Shown piece after piece: positions 1 to 8,692 of a stretch of DNA of 64,000 nucleotides (position 1 is the first letter of the stretch; every line of letters starts with the position of its first letter). The stretch lies in NCBI RefSeq assembly GCF_030159255.1, contig NZ_BSCT01000001.1, positions 186,001-250,000 of the forward strand. The letters run 5' to 3'. Position numbers and translations under genes: made by a program. Origin of the DNA: Bradyrhizobium sp. SSBR45G. Lineage in GTDB: Bacteria > Pseudomonadota > Alphaproteobacteria > Rhizobiales > Xanthobacteraceae. The notes under the pieces were generated by a model that saw only the letters and a list, made by a program, of their open reading frames with translations, was not told where the DNA came from and made no database searches.

Positions 1-666
1 GCGGGTGGCCTGTTGCATGTCGATGCGATCCAGGCGTTCGGTAAAATACCAATTGATATCAAGCAGATGGGCGCCGACCTTGTGGCTGTGTCTGCACACA
101 AGATCGGCGGTCCCAAGGGGATTGGCGCGCTGGTGCTCGGGGCCGGTGTCGAGGAATTGGTCCCGCTGCTGCGTGGTGGCGGCCAGGAACGCGGGCGGCG
201 GGCTGGAACCGAGAATGTGGTCGGGATCGCCGGCTACGGTGCCGCGGCGGGGGCTGCGCTGGCGGCTCTGGAGGCGGATCTGGCCCGGGTCACGGCGCTG
301 CGGGAGCGGCTGGAAGCCGGTCTTTGTCGGACGCCCGGTGTGACGGTATTTTCGTCGGATACGGCCCGGCTGCCCAATACCACGCTGTTCACGGCCCCCG
401 GGATGAAGGCCGAAACCGCCGTCATCGGCTTCGATCTCGAAGGTATTGCGGTATCGTCCGGGTCGGCCTGCTCCTCCGGCAAGGTGCAGCCGTCGCATGT
501 GCTGGAGGCCATGGGCGTGAGTTCCGCCGCGGCCCAGGGAGCGGTGCGGCTCAGTCTGGGCTGGTCCACGACCGAGGCGGAGGTGGATCGCTGTCTCGAG
601 GCTTGGCGAAAGCTGTCCTTGACCCTACTTAAAGGACGTGACGAAACAGCGCTTGAGCGATTCTAA
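1..666 (+). CDS. Cysteine desulfurase, NifS/IscS type (5' truncated by window edge)
   Basis: The open frame runs in from base 1, so only the C-terminal ~221 residues are present. This is a PLP enzyme that takes sulfur from cysteine for Fe-S cluster assembly. The PLP lysine lies in SAHKIGGPKG, and the catalytic cysteine in the SSGSACSSGK loop, which is typical of the IscS/NifS class rather than SufS. It is followed after 84 bases by sufB and so heads the suf operon. A second, SufS-type desulfurase lies further down the same operon. The true start is outside the window. Confidence 0.93.
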   Translation, partial: AGGLLHVDAIQAFGKIPIDIKQMGADLVAVSAHKIGGPKGIGALVLGAGVEELVPLLRGGGQERGRRAGTENVVGIAGYGAAAGAALAALEADLARVTALRERLEAGLCRTPGVTVFSSDTARLPNTTLFTAPGMKAETAVIGFDLEGIAVSSGSACSSGKVQPSHVLEAMGVSSAAAQGAVRLSLGWSTTEAEVDRCLEAWRKLSLTLLKGRDETALERF

Positions 667-750
667 GGGCGTGATTTCGTCTGGGAAACGTCGTAAGACG
701 GTTCCGTAAGATGTCCACCGCGGTCCTTGAAACCGCGAGCGGAGGATGGA

Positions 751-2247
751 ATGCCAGCCGTACAAGAGACGGTCGACCGCGTCAGGCGGATCGACGTCGA
801 CCAATATCGTTATGGGTTCGAGACCGTCATCGAATCCGAGAAGGCTCCCAAGGGGCTTTCCGAGGACACGATCCGTTACATCTCGGGCAAGAAGAACGAG
901 CCCGACTGGATGCTGCAATGGCGCCTGGAGGCCTATCGCCGCTGGCTGACCATGCAGGAGCCGACCTGGGCGCGTGTCGACTATCCGAAGATCGATTTCC
1001 AGGATCTCTACTACTATTCAGCGCCGAAGCCGAAGAAGCAGCTCTCCTCGATCGACGAGATCGATCCGGAGATCCTGAAGACCTATGAGAAGCTCGGCAT
1101 TCCCTTGCGCGAGGTCGCGATCCTCGAGGGCGTCGAGCCCGTGCCAGGCGCCGGCAGCCCCGAGACCCGCAAGATCGCGGTCGACGCCGTGTTCGATTCG
1201 GTATCGGTGGCGACCACGTTCAAGGAGGAGCTGAAGAAGGCCGGCGTGATCTTCATGCCGATCTCGGAAGCCATCCGCGAGCATCCCGAGCTGGTGCAGA
1301 AGTATCTCGGCACGGTCGTGCCAACCTCGGACAATTTCTACGCGACCTTGAACTCGGCGGTGTTCTCCGACGGCTCGTTCGTCTACGTGCCGCCGGGCGT
1401 GCGCTGCCCGATGGAGCTGTCGACCTATTTCCGTATCAACGAGCGCAACACCGGCCAGTTCGAGCGCACGCTGATCATCGCCGACAAAGGCGCCTACGTG
1501 TCCTATCTCGAAGGCTGCACGGCGCCGCAGCGGGACGAGAACCAGCTGCACGCGGCGGTCGTCGAGCTGGTCGCGCATGACGATGCCGAGATCAAGTACT
1601 CGACGGTGCAGAACTGGTACCCGGGCAATTCGGAAGGTGTCGGCGGCATCTACAATTTCGTCACCAAGCGTGGCGACTGCCGTGGCAACAATTCCAAGAT
1701 CTCCTGGACCCAGGTCGAGACCGGATCGGCGATCACCTGGAAATATCCGAGCTGCATCCTGCGCGGCGACAATTCGCGTGGCGAGTTCTACTCGATCGCG
1801 ATCTCGAACGGCTATCAGCAGGTCGACTCAGGGACCAAGATGATCCATCTCGGCAAGAACACGACGAGCCGGATCATCTCGAAGGGCATCGCCGCGGGCC
1901 GCTCGCAGAACACCTATCGCGGCTTGGTGACGGCGCATCGCAAGGCGACGAACGCGCGCAACTTCACCGCCTGCGATTCGCTGCTGATCGGCGACAAATG
2001 CGGCGCGCACACCGTGCCCTATATCGAGGCCAAGAACTCCTCGGCCACCTTCGAGCACGAGGCGACGACGTCCAAGATCTCCGAGGACGTGCTGTTCTAC
2101 TGCGTCCAGCGCGGCCTCTCCCAAGAGGAAGCGGTCGGGCTCGTCGTCAACGGCTTCGTCAAGGACGTGCTGCAGCAGCTGCCGATGGAGTTCGCGGTCG
2201 AGGCGCAGAAGCTGATCTCGATCAGCCTCGAAGGTTCAGTCGGCTGA
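751..2247 (+). CDS. sufB: Fe-S cluster assembly protein SufB
   Basis: 498-residue scaffold subunit of the SufBCD complex, cytosolic. The ATG at 751 is preceded by a strong GGAGGATGGA ribosome site; an in-frame TTG at 727 lacks one and is rejected. The C-terminal beta-helix core carries family blocks such as [26 protein letters not shown] and [11 protein letters not shown]. The conserved cysteine assigned to cluster assembly is in the CDSLL segment. The length matches the usual ~490-500 residues. Downstream lie sufC, sufD and sufS in the same direction, so it is almost certainly co-transcribed with them. Confidence 0.97.
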   Translation: MPAVQETVDRVRRIDVDQYRYGFETVIESEKAPKGLSEDTIRYISGKKNEPDWMLQWRLEAYRRWLTMQEPTWARVDYPKIDFQDLYYYSAPKPKKQLSSIDEIDPEILKTYEKLGIPLREVAILEGVEPVPGAGSPETRKIAVDAVFDSVSVATTFKEELKKAGVIFMPISEAIREHPELVQKYLGTVVPTSDNFYATLNSAVFSDGSFVYVPPGVRCPMELSTYFRINERNTGQFERTLIIADKGAYVSYLEGCTAPQRDENQLHAAVVELVAHDDAEIKYSTVQNWYPGNSEGVGGIYNFVTKRGDCRGNNSKISWTQVETGSAITWKYPSCILRGDNSRGEFYSIAISNGYQQVDSGTKMIHLGKNTTSRIISKGIAAGRSQNTYRGLVTAHRKATNARNFTACDSLLIGDKCGAHTVPYIEAKNSSATFEHEATTSKISEDVLFYCVQRGLSQEEAVGLVVNGFVKDVLQQLPMEFAVEAQKLISISLEGSVG

Positions 2248-2360
2248 GGCCACACCGGGCGGGCCCGCAACGCGGCCCCGCTCGTGCTGACACCAACATC
2301 ATCCGCCCTCGGACCCGATCGATCGGCTGCTCCAGGGCAAGCGTTGAGCGGAAACAGACT

Positions 2361-3113
2361 ATGGCACTACTCGAAATCAAGAACCTGCAGGTCCGCGTCG
2401 AGGAGCGCGAGATTCTCCACGGGCTGACGCTGACGATCGACGCCGGCAAGGTGCATGCGATCATGGGGCCGAACGGCTCCGGCAAGTCGACGCTGTCGCA
2501 TGTCATTGCCGGCAAGCCGGGCTATGAGGTGACCGGCGGCGAGATCCTGTTCAAGGGCGAGGACCTGCTGGCGATGGCGCCGGACGAGCGCGCCGCCAAG
2601 GGCGTGTTCCTGGCGTTCCAATATCCGGTCGAGATCCCCGGCGTCGCCACCATGACCTTCCTGCGCACGGCGCTGAATGCGCAGCGCAAGGCGCGCGGCG
2701 AGGAGGAATATTCGACGCCGGATTTCCTCAAGAAGGTGCGCGAGATCTCCAAGCAGCTCAGCATCCCCCAGGACATGCTCAAGCGCGGCGTCAATGTCGG
2801 CTTTTCCGGCGGCGAGAAGAAGCGCAACGAGGTGCTGCAGATGGCGCTGTTCCAGCCGTCGCTGTGCATCCTCGACGAAATGGATTCCGGCCTCGACATC
2901 GACGCGTTGCGGATCGCCGCCGACGGTGTCAACGCGCTGCGCTCGCCCGAGCGCTCGATGGTTGTGATCACCCATTATCAGCGGTTGCTGAACTACATCG
3001 TGCCCGACGTCGTTCACGTGATGTCGAAGGGCCGCGTCGTGAAGAGCGGCGGCAAGGAGCTCGCGCATGAGCTGGAGGCGTCCGGTTACGCCCAGTTCGA
3101 AGACGCGGCCTGA
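2361..3113 (+). CDS. sufC: Fe-S cluster assembly ATPase SufC
   Basis: 250-residue ABC-type ATPase that drives the SufB-SufD scaffold. Walker A is GPNGSGKST, the signature is FSGGEKKRNEV, and Walker B is CILDEMDSGLD; these FSGGEKKRNE and DEMDSGLD forms are diagnostic for SufC among ABC ATPases. The ATG at 2361 starts MALLEIKNLQ. A much longer frame open from 1998 reads through the end of sufB in another phase and is not coding there. About 110 bases separate it from sufB, and sufD follows within 25 bases. Confidence 0.97.
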   Translation: MALLEIKNLQVRVEEREILHGLTLTIDAGKVHAIMGPNGSGKSTLSHVIAGKPGYEVTGGEILFKGEDLLAMAPDERAAKGVFLAFQYPVEIPGVATMTFLRTALNAQRKARGEEEYSTPDFLKKVREISKQLSIPQDMLKRGVNVGFSGGEKKRNEVLQMALFQPSLCILDEMDSGLDIDALRIAADGVNALRSPERSMVVITHYQRLLNYIVPDVVHVMSKGRVVKSGGKELAHELEASGYAQFEDAA

Positions 3114-3136
3114 GCGCCCGCGTGAATGGATCTGTG

Positions 3137-4459
3137 ATGAATGTAGCTTTGGTCAAGAATGACAGCGTCCCGGCAGCGAGCAGCGTGTTTTCTGCCGCTC
3201 AGGGGCGTCTGCCCGGCGCCGGCAAGGTGGCGGACATCCGGCGCGAGGCCTTCGCGGCCTTCGAGCGCACCGGCCTGCCGCACCGGCGCATCGAGGAATG
3301 GAAGTACACCGATCTGCGCGCGCTCGTGCGCGAGGTGCTGCCGCTCGCCGGCAGCCCCGAAGCGGCGGCGCTGGCACGGGCCAAGACCGCGATCGCGTCG
3401 GTCGCGATCGCAGGCGCAGCCAAGCTCGTGCTGGTCGATGGTGTCGTCGCCGCTGATCTGTCGGATCTCTCGGCGCTGCCGTCCGGTGTCACGGCGCGAG
3501 CCTTGCGCGACGTGCTGAGCGATCAGACCAATGATGCGCGTGGCGATTTGCTGCTGACCAAGGCGGCCGATCCGATGCTGTCGCTCAACGCGGCACTCGC
3601 GACGGATGGCGTCGTCGTCACGGTGGCCGACGGCGTGCAGCTGTCGTCGCCGCTGCAGCTCATTCACGTCGCCACCGCATCCAAGGCGGCCCGCTACAGC
3701 CGTTCTCACGTCCGGATCGGGCAGGGTGCCCGTGCGACGCTGGTTGAGAGCTGCATCGCCGCCGACGGCGCTGGGGCCTATCAGGCCAATGATGTCGCCG
3801 TCATCTGGATCGGGGACGGGGCCGCTCTGTCGCATGTCCGGCTGATGAGTGACACTGCAGATGCCGTGAACATCGCCTCCGAGCTGTTCACGGTCGGCGC
3901 GAAGTCGAAGCTCAGCCTGTTCAACATGACCAGCGGCGGCGCGGTCAGCCGGCTGCAGGCGTTCTTCACGCTCGCTGGCGAAGGCAGCGACCTCATCGTC
4001 AACGGCGTCAACCTGCTGCGCGACAAGCAGCATGGCGACATGACGCTGGTGGTCGACCACGCCGTGCCCGGCTGTACCAGCCGCGAGAATTTTCGCGCTG
4101 TGCTCGACGACCGTGCCCACTCGGTGTTCCAGGGCCGCATCATCGTGCGTCCTGACGCGCAGCAGACCGACGGCAAGATGATGACCCGCGCGCTGCTGCT
4201 GTCCGACGAGGCCGAGGCCGATGCGAAGCCGGAGCTCGAGATCTTCGCCGACGACGTCTCCTGCGGCCATGGCGCCACCGCCGGCGCGCTCGACGACAGC
4301 CTGCTGTTCTATCTGCAGGCGCGCGGCCTGCCGGAGAAGCAGGCGCAGGCGCTGCTGATCCAGGCCTTCGTCGGCGAGGCCATCGAGGCGATCGAGGACG
4401 ATGCTCTGCGCGAGCGCGTGATCGCCGCCGCACAGGACTGGATGGAGGCGCGCGCATGA
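3137..4459 (+). CDS. sufD: Fe-S cluster assembly protein SufD
   Basis: 440-residue partner of SufB in the SufBC2D complex, required for iron acquisition by the scaffold. The central and C-terminal beta-helix shows family blocks such as GMEDFS-like degenerate repeats, VLDDRAHSVFQGRI, and CGHGATAGALDDSLLFYLQARGL near the C-terminus. The N-terminal helical region contains HRRIEEWKYTDLR, which is typical of SufD. The ATG at 3137 is chosen; an in-frame GTG at 3122 would add five residues and neither start has a strong ribosome site. The last codons overlap the sufS start by 4 bases, suggesting translational coupling. Confidence 0.96.
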   Translation: MNVALVKNDSVPAASSVFSAAQGRLPGAGKVADIRREAFAAFERTGLPHRRIEEWKYTDLRALVREVLPLAGSPEAAALARAKTAIASVAIAGAAKLVLVDGVVAADLSDLSALPSGVTARALRDVLSDQTNDARGDLLLTKAADPMLSLNAALATDGVVVTVADGVQLSSPLQLIHVATASKAARYSRSHVRIGQGARATLVESCIAADGAGAYQANDVAVIWIGDGAALSHVRLMSDTADAVNIASELFTVGAKSKLSLFNMTSGGAVSRLQAFFTLAGEGSDLIVNGVNLLRDKQHGDMTLVVDHAVPGCTSRENFRAVLDDRAHSVFQGRIIVRPDAQQTDGKMMTRALLLSDEAEADAKPELEIFADDVSCGHGATAGALDDSLLFYLQARGLPEKQAQALLIQAFVGEAIEAIEDDALRERVIAAAQDWMEARA

Positions 4460-5703
4460 GCACGCATCCCGCCGTCTCCAACGGCTCCTACGACGTCGCC
4501 CGCATCCGCGAGGATTTTCCGGCGCTGGCGCTGCAGGTCTACGGCAAGAAGCTCGTCTATCTCGACAACGCGGCGTCGGCGCAGAAGCCGCGCGCGGTGC
4601 TCGACCGCATGACGCTGGCCTATACCAGCGAATACGCCAACGTGCATCGCGGCCTGCATTATCTCGCCAACGCTGCCACGGAAGCCTATGAGGGCGGCCG
4701 CGAACGGGTGACGCGCTTCCTCAATGCGCGGCGCAGCGAGGAGATCATCTTCACCCGCAACGCGACCGAGGCGATCAACCTCGTCGCGTCGTCGTGGGGC
4801 GGACCGAACATCGGCGAGGGCGACGAGATCGTGCTCTCGATCATGGAGCACCATTCCAACATCGTGCCGTGGCACTTCCTCAGGGAGCGCCAGGGCGCGG
4901 TGATCAAGTGGGCCCCGGTCGACGACGACGGCAACTTCCTGATCGACGAGTTCGAGAAGCTGCTGACCGAGAAGACCAGGCTGGTCGCGATCACGCAGAT
5001 GTCGAACATGCTCGGCACGCTGGTTCCCGTCAAAGAGGTCGTGCGCATCGCGCACGCGCGCGGCATCCCGGTGCTGGTCGACGGCAGCCAGGCTGCCGTG
5101 CATCTCGCCATCGACGTCCAGGACATCGACTGCGACTTCTACGTCTTCACCGGCCACAAGCTGTACGGGCCGACCGGGATCGGCGTGCTCTACGGCAAGT
5201 ATGATCGTCTCGCCGCGATGCGCCCCTTCAACGGCGGCGGCGAGATGATCCGCGAGGTCGCGCGCGACTGGGTGACCTATGGCGACCCGCCGCACCGGTT
5301 CGAGGCGGGAACGCCGATGATCGTCGAGGCGGTCGGGCTGGGCGCGGCCATCGACTACGTCAATTCGGTCGGCAAGGAGCGGATCGCGGCCCACGAGTTC
5401 GATCTGGTCACCTACGCCCAGGACCGGCTGCGCGAGATCAATTCGCTGCGGATCATTGGCACCGCCAAGGGCAAGGGCCCGGTCATCTCGTTCGAGATGA
5501 AGGGCGCACATGCCCATGACATCGCCACCGTGATCGATCGCCAGGGCGTCGCGGTTCGGGCGGGCACGCATTGCGTGATGCCGCTTTTGGAGAGATTCAA
5601 CGTCACGGCGACCTGCCGTGCCTCGTTTGGCATGTACAATACGAGGGAAGAGGTCGATCAGCTGGCCCAGGCATTGATCAAGGCGCAGGATTTGTTTGCA
5701 TGA
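4456..5703 (+). CDS. sufS: Cysteine desulfurase SufS (class II)
   Basis: 415-residue PLP-dependent cysteine desulfurase/selenocysteine lyase. PLP lysine in FTGHKLYGPTGIG; catalytic cysteine in RAGTHCVMPL, the SufS/CsdA-type position; N-terminal LVYLDNAASAQKP and ANVHRGLHYLAN blocks are conserved. It overlaps sufD by 4 bases (ATGA) and its stop overlaps the next start (5700). Together with the desulfurase at 1-666 this operon carries two phylogenetically different desulfurases, an arrangement known in Rhizobiales suf loci. No SufE gene is visible, so the sulfur acceptor must be elsewhere or supplied by another carrier. Confidence 0.96.
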   Translation: MSTHPAVSNGSYDVARIREDFPALALQVYGKKLVYLDNAASAQKPRAVLDRMTLAYTSEYANVHRGLHYLANAATEAYEGGRERVTRFLNARRSEEIIFTRNATEAINLVASSWGGPNIGEGDEIVLSIMEHHSNIVPWHFLRERQGAVIKWAPVDDDGNFLIDEFEKLLTEKTRLVAITQMSNMLGTLVPVKEVVRIAHARGIPVLVDGSQAAVHLAIDVQDIDCDFYVFTGHKLYGPTGIGVLYGKYDRLAAMRPFNGGGEMIREVARDWVTYGDPPHRFEAGTPMIVEAVGLGAAIDYVNSVGKERIAAHEFDLVTYAQDRLREINSLRIIGTAKGKGPVISFEMKGAHAHDIATVIDRQGVAVRAGTHCVMPLLERFNVTATCRASFGMYNTREEVDQLAQALIKAQDLFA

Positions 5704-6071
5704 CCGACACCGCCGACGTCAAAACTCAATCCGTGGAAACCCATTCGGCGCTGCCGCCGGAGGAGACCGAACGGCTCTCCACCGAGATCATCGCAGCGCT
5801 GAAGACGGTGTTCGATCCGGAGATCCCGGCTGACATTTACGAGCTCGGCCTGATCTACAAGGTCGACATCAAGGACGACCGAAGCGTCGACGTGTTGATG
5901 ACCCTGACGACGCCGAACTGTCCGGCGGCCGGCGAGTTGCCGACCATGGTGGAGAACGCGATCGCCAGTGTCCCGGGTGTCGGCGTGGTCAATGTGAGCA
6001 TCGTCTGGGAGCCGCAATGGACCCCGGACCGGATGAGCGACGAGGCCCGCCTCGTCCTCAACATGTGGTGA
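5700..6071 (+). CDS. sufT: SufT-like MIP18/DUF59 Fe-S assembly protein
   Basis: 123-residue MIP18-family (DUF59) protein, of the kind found as SufT in suf operons, where it helps cluster maturation or transfer. The ATG at 5700 overlaps the sufS TGA in ATGA fashion, which fixes the start. A ~30-residue polar N-terminus precedes the domain, which shows the family blocks VFDPEIPADIYELGLIY and TLTTPNCPAAGELP, including the conserved Cys of the PNCP motif, then VSIVWEPQWTPDRMSDEARL near the end. Position in the operon supports the role; the exact client proteins cannot be told from sequence. Confidence 0.92.
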   Translation: MTDTADVKTQSVETHSALPPEETERLSTEIIAALKTVFDPEIPADIYELGLIYKVDIKDDRSVDVLMTLTTPNCPAAGELPTMVENAIASVPGVGVVNVSIVWEPQWTPDRMSDEARLVLNMW

Positions 6072-6132
6072 GATCAGCGGGCACGAAGCTTGAATAGTGA
6101 GGGCGGATCACACACCCCGCCGGGATGACGCC

Positions 6133-6534
6133 ATGACCAGCACGACGAATTCGACTGCTCCCATTGCCAAGCCGAAGCCGCGGCCTCGCCCGCAGGTGAT
6201 GCGGCTGACCGATGCCGCGGCGACGCGGATCCGCCAGCTGACGGAGCGCGCGGAGTCCGAGATCATTGGATTGCGTGTCGGTGTCAAGAACGGCGGTTGC
6301 GCCGGGCAGTCCTACACGGTCGAATATGCCCATGACATCAGGCCGACCGACGAGGTCGTCGAGGACAAGGGCGTCAAGATCCTGGTCGACCCCAAGGCCG
6401 TCCTGTTCCTGCTCGGCACCGAGATGGACTACCAGGCCGACAAGATGCAGGCGCAGTTCGTCTTCAACAATCCGAACCAGATCAGCGCCTGCGGCTGCGG
6501 CGAGTCGGTGCAGCTGAAGCCGGCCGAGGTCTGA
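6133..6534 (+). CDS. sufA: SufA/IscA-type Fe-S carrier (HesB family)
   Basis: 133-residue A-type carrier that accepts clusters from SufBCD and passes them on. The three conserved cysteines are present: one in VKNGGCAGQSY and two in the C-terminal CGCGES motif. A ~20-residue Pro/Lys-rich N-terminal extension precedes VMRLTDAAATRIRQL. The ATG at 6133 is preferred over an in-frame GTG at 6097, which would add twelve residues of unlikely sequence. It closes the suf operon, 61 bases after the SufT-like gene. Confidence 0.93.
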   Translation: MTSTTNSTAPIAKPKPRPRPQVMRLTDAAATRIRQLTERAESEIIGLRVGVKNGGCAGQSYTVEYAHDIRPTDEVVEDKGVKILVDPKAVLFLLGTEMDYQADKMQAQFVFNNPNQISACGCGESVQLKPAEV

Positions 6535-6652
6535 TCGTCCGCTTTCCGTCAGGGCGGCTCCGGCACATTGTTGTGTTCCGGACATTGACACGCGTCTGTC
6601 TCCAGGCCGACAAATCCGTCTCACGACGCGGCTATGGGGTGGGATGGGCGCG

Positions 6653-7222
6653 ATGGATCGCGAATTCCTGATCGATCTGTTTTCTGGCTTCGGTCCGGTC
6701 ACGATCCGGCGGATGTTCTCCGGCTTCGGCATCTCCGCCGACGGCATCAACTTCGCGCTTGCGCTGCGCAGCGGGCTCTATCTGCGCGCCGATGAAACGA
6801 CCTTCGACAGGTTCGAGGCTGCGGGGTCCAAGCCGTTTTCCTACGAGACGCGGGCGCGGACCATGACCGTGCGGTCGTATTGGCAGGTGCCGGCGCATCT
6901 GTTCGACGACACCGACGAGTTCGCTACGTGGGCCAGGGACGCATTCGCTGCCGCCCAGCGGGCGGCCCTGAGCAAGCGAAGCCGGAAGAGGCCAACGCCG
7001 GGTCACGCCGCGAGCGAGGAGACGCCGGCCCGCGGCAAGGCGCGGAGAGCAACCGCCAAAAAAGCAGCGAAGCAGACCACGCCGAGCAAGACGCGAAAGG
7101 CGGCCGCGGCGAAGGTCGCCAAGACCGACGGCAAAGCGCCCGCGACTGGCGGGGTGAAGCGTCGGACGACGACGGCTTCGGCGCGGCCGAAATCACGAGC
7201 GCCATCAGCGCGAACGCGTTGA
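6653..7222 (+). CDS. TfoX N-terminal domain protein with basic Ala/Lys-rich tail
   Basis: 189 residues from the ATG at 6653; an in-frame ATG at 6644 would add three. Residues ~1-105 form a TfoX/Sxy N-terminal domain, recognised from FGPVTIRRMFSGFGISADG and LYLRADETTFDRFEAAG. The C-terminal TfoX domain of Sxy is absent. In its place is an ~80-residue low-complexity tail rich in Lys, Ala, Arg and Thr (PARGKARRATAKKAAKQ and similar), resembling histone H1-like DNA-binding tails. The function of stand-alone TfoX_N proteins is not established; a role in DNA binding is inferred only from the tail. Confidence 0.85.
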   Translation: MDREFLIDLFSGFGPVTIRRMFSGFGISADGINFALALRSGLYLRADETTFDRFEAAGSKPFSYETRARTMTVRSYWQVPAHLFDDTDEFATWARDAFAAAQRAALSKRSRKRPTPGHAASEETPARGKARRATAKKAAKQTTPSKTRKAAAAKVAKTDGKAPATGGVKRRTTTASARPKSRAPSARTR

Positions 7223-7256
7223 GGCTGCCCTAAGGCGAGATTGACGGCGCCGCGCG

Positions 7257-8324
7257 TCAGGCGACCTGGACGCGCGTTGCCGCCGTGTATTCAGGATCGC
7301 TCTCGCATACCACTCTGTTGCGGCCGTTGCGCTTGGCGGCGTAGAGGCAGGCGTCGGCGCGTTCGATCAGCGCGTCGGTGTCGTCGCCGGCACGCAGCAT
7401 GGACACGCCGACCGAGATGGTGACGCGCCCCAGGATCTCGCCAGTCGACTTCTTCTTCAGCTCCTTCGCGGTGACCGCGCGCCGGATCTGGTCGGCAACC
7501 GTGAGCGCCTGCCGCAGCGAGGTGTTCGGCAGCACCACGGCGAATTCCTCGCCGCCATAGCGCGCGGCGATGTCCTGGCCCTTGATCGCATGCTTCATCG
7601 TCATTCCGACCAGTCGCAGCACCTGGTCGCCGGTGAGATGGCCGTAGGAGTCGTTGAACGACTTGAAATGATCGATGTCGAACATCAGCAGCGACAGGGG
7701 CTGCTTGGTCGCAAGACCCGTCTGCACCGTCGTCTCGATCATGCGGTCGAAATATTTGCGATTTCCGAGCCCGGTGAGCGGATCTGTCAGGCTCTCGGCG
7801 CGGATCACTTCCAGGCTGTGCTGCAATCCGCTGATTTCGTCCTTCGACAGCGACAGGCGTTCCTCGAGCAGCCGGTTGGTCTCCCGCATCTGCCTTGTCG
7901 ACTGCGCCAGCGCTTCGATGATGTCGACCATCTGCTCGCGGCTCGTCGCCGCCGCGAGCTTCTGATCCGCCCCGGCGAGGCTTGCATCATAGCTTGCGGT
8001 TCTGCCGAGCGCGTCGGCGATCGTGCTCATCAGGTCGTCGATCTCGCCGACCACGCGCGCGCCGACCTTGTCGATCCGATCCGACGTCTTGAGATGGGCG
8101 AGATAGGATTCGTAGAGCTCATCGAGCTCGGACTGCGACAGCTTGCCGTTGCGCGACAGCGTTTCGTTGATGATTTCGTTCAGCGGCGCGTTGTAGCCCG
8201 TCGCGTAGACGTACCAGATCTCGTAGTTGCGCGGATTGGCAGAGTGACGCAGCGTCCTGATCTGGCTGAGCGCCACCTCGGCGAGGGCCATCGTGCGTTC
8301 GTGTTCGTCAAGCGCATTGACCAC
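7257..8324 (-). CDS. Diguanylate cyclase (GGDEF domain)
   Basis: 355 residues, synthesising cyclic di-GMP from two GTP. The C-terminal GGDEF domain (from about residue 175) has DPLTGLGNRKYFD and the active-site GGEEF at about 257-261. The usual inhibitory I-site RxxD reads KGQD, so the canonical Arg is replaced and product inhibition may be weak. The N-terminal ~165 residues have no transmembrane segment and carry a coiled-coil stretch before the catalytic domain. The start is set at a GTG at 8324 because GGAGAA lies six bases upstream; the frame is open 41 codons further, but that part looks non-coding. Confidence 0.9.
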   Translation of the reverse strand: MVNALDEHERTMALAEVALSQIRTLRHSANPRNYEIWYVYATGYNAPLNEIINETLSRNGKLSQSELDELYESYLAHLKTSDRIDKVGARVVGEIDDLMSTIADALGRTASYDASLAGADQKLAAATSREQMVDIIEALAQSTRQMRETNRLLEERLSLSKDEISGLQHSLEVIRAESLTDPLTGLGNRKYFDRMIETTVQTGLATKQPLSLLMFDIDHFKSFNDSYGHLTGDQVLRLVGMTMKHAIKGQDIAARYGGEEFAVVLPNTSLRQALTVADQIRRAVTAKELKKKSTGEILGRVTISVGVSMLRAGDDTDALIERADACLYAAKRNGRNRVVCESDPEYTAATRVQVA

Positions 8325-8635
8325 AACAGGTTCTCCCCAATCGCCCGCGTCGCCGTCACAGCAATGAAATAAAACAATGCCGGCCAAGCTATCGGACGTT
8401 TGTGAACCAGGGGTAAATACGGCCGTAGAGTCACGGGCGAACGTCAAGTCGCGCTGACAGGACGGTCGTCATCTCATATGTTCAATGAGCTGCATAGACA
8501 GGCCAGTCTCGTGCAGGCGGACAGGATGTGATCGTGCGTCACGCCATTTCGCGTTGTCGATCGCCATCGCAGTGTAGGCGCAACGCTGAGCTCAAGACAT
8601 GTGAGACGAACAGCTCGCTGCTGAAGAGAGCGAAG

Positions 8636-8669
8636 CTCCGAGCAACGACGCGTGTTGCGTGGCTCGGAG
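8636..8669. repeat. Inverted repeat downstream of the helicase gene
   Basis: The arms CTCCGAGC (8636-8643) and GCTCGGAG (8662-8669) form a perfect 8 bp stem just past the helicase stop codon at 8693. On the minus strand it is followed by only a scattered run of T, so it may be a weak terminator or 3'-end stabiliser. The rest of 8448-8692 holds no supportable gene. Confidence 0.4.
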
Positions 8670-8692
8670 CCTTGAGGCCGTGCTTGCGCCGA

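Noticed and set aside
719..737. Small hairpin CGCGGT/ACCGCG just before sufB
   Set aside because: Only 6 bp and next to the ribosome site; without comparison it cannot be told from chance in GC-rich DNA.
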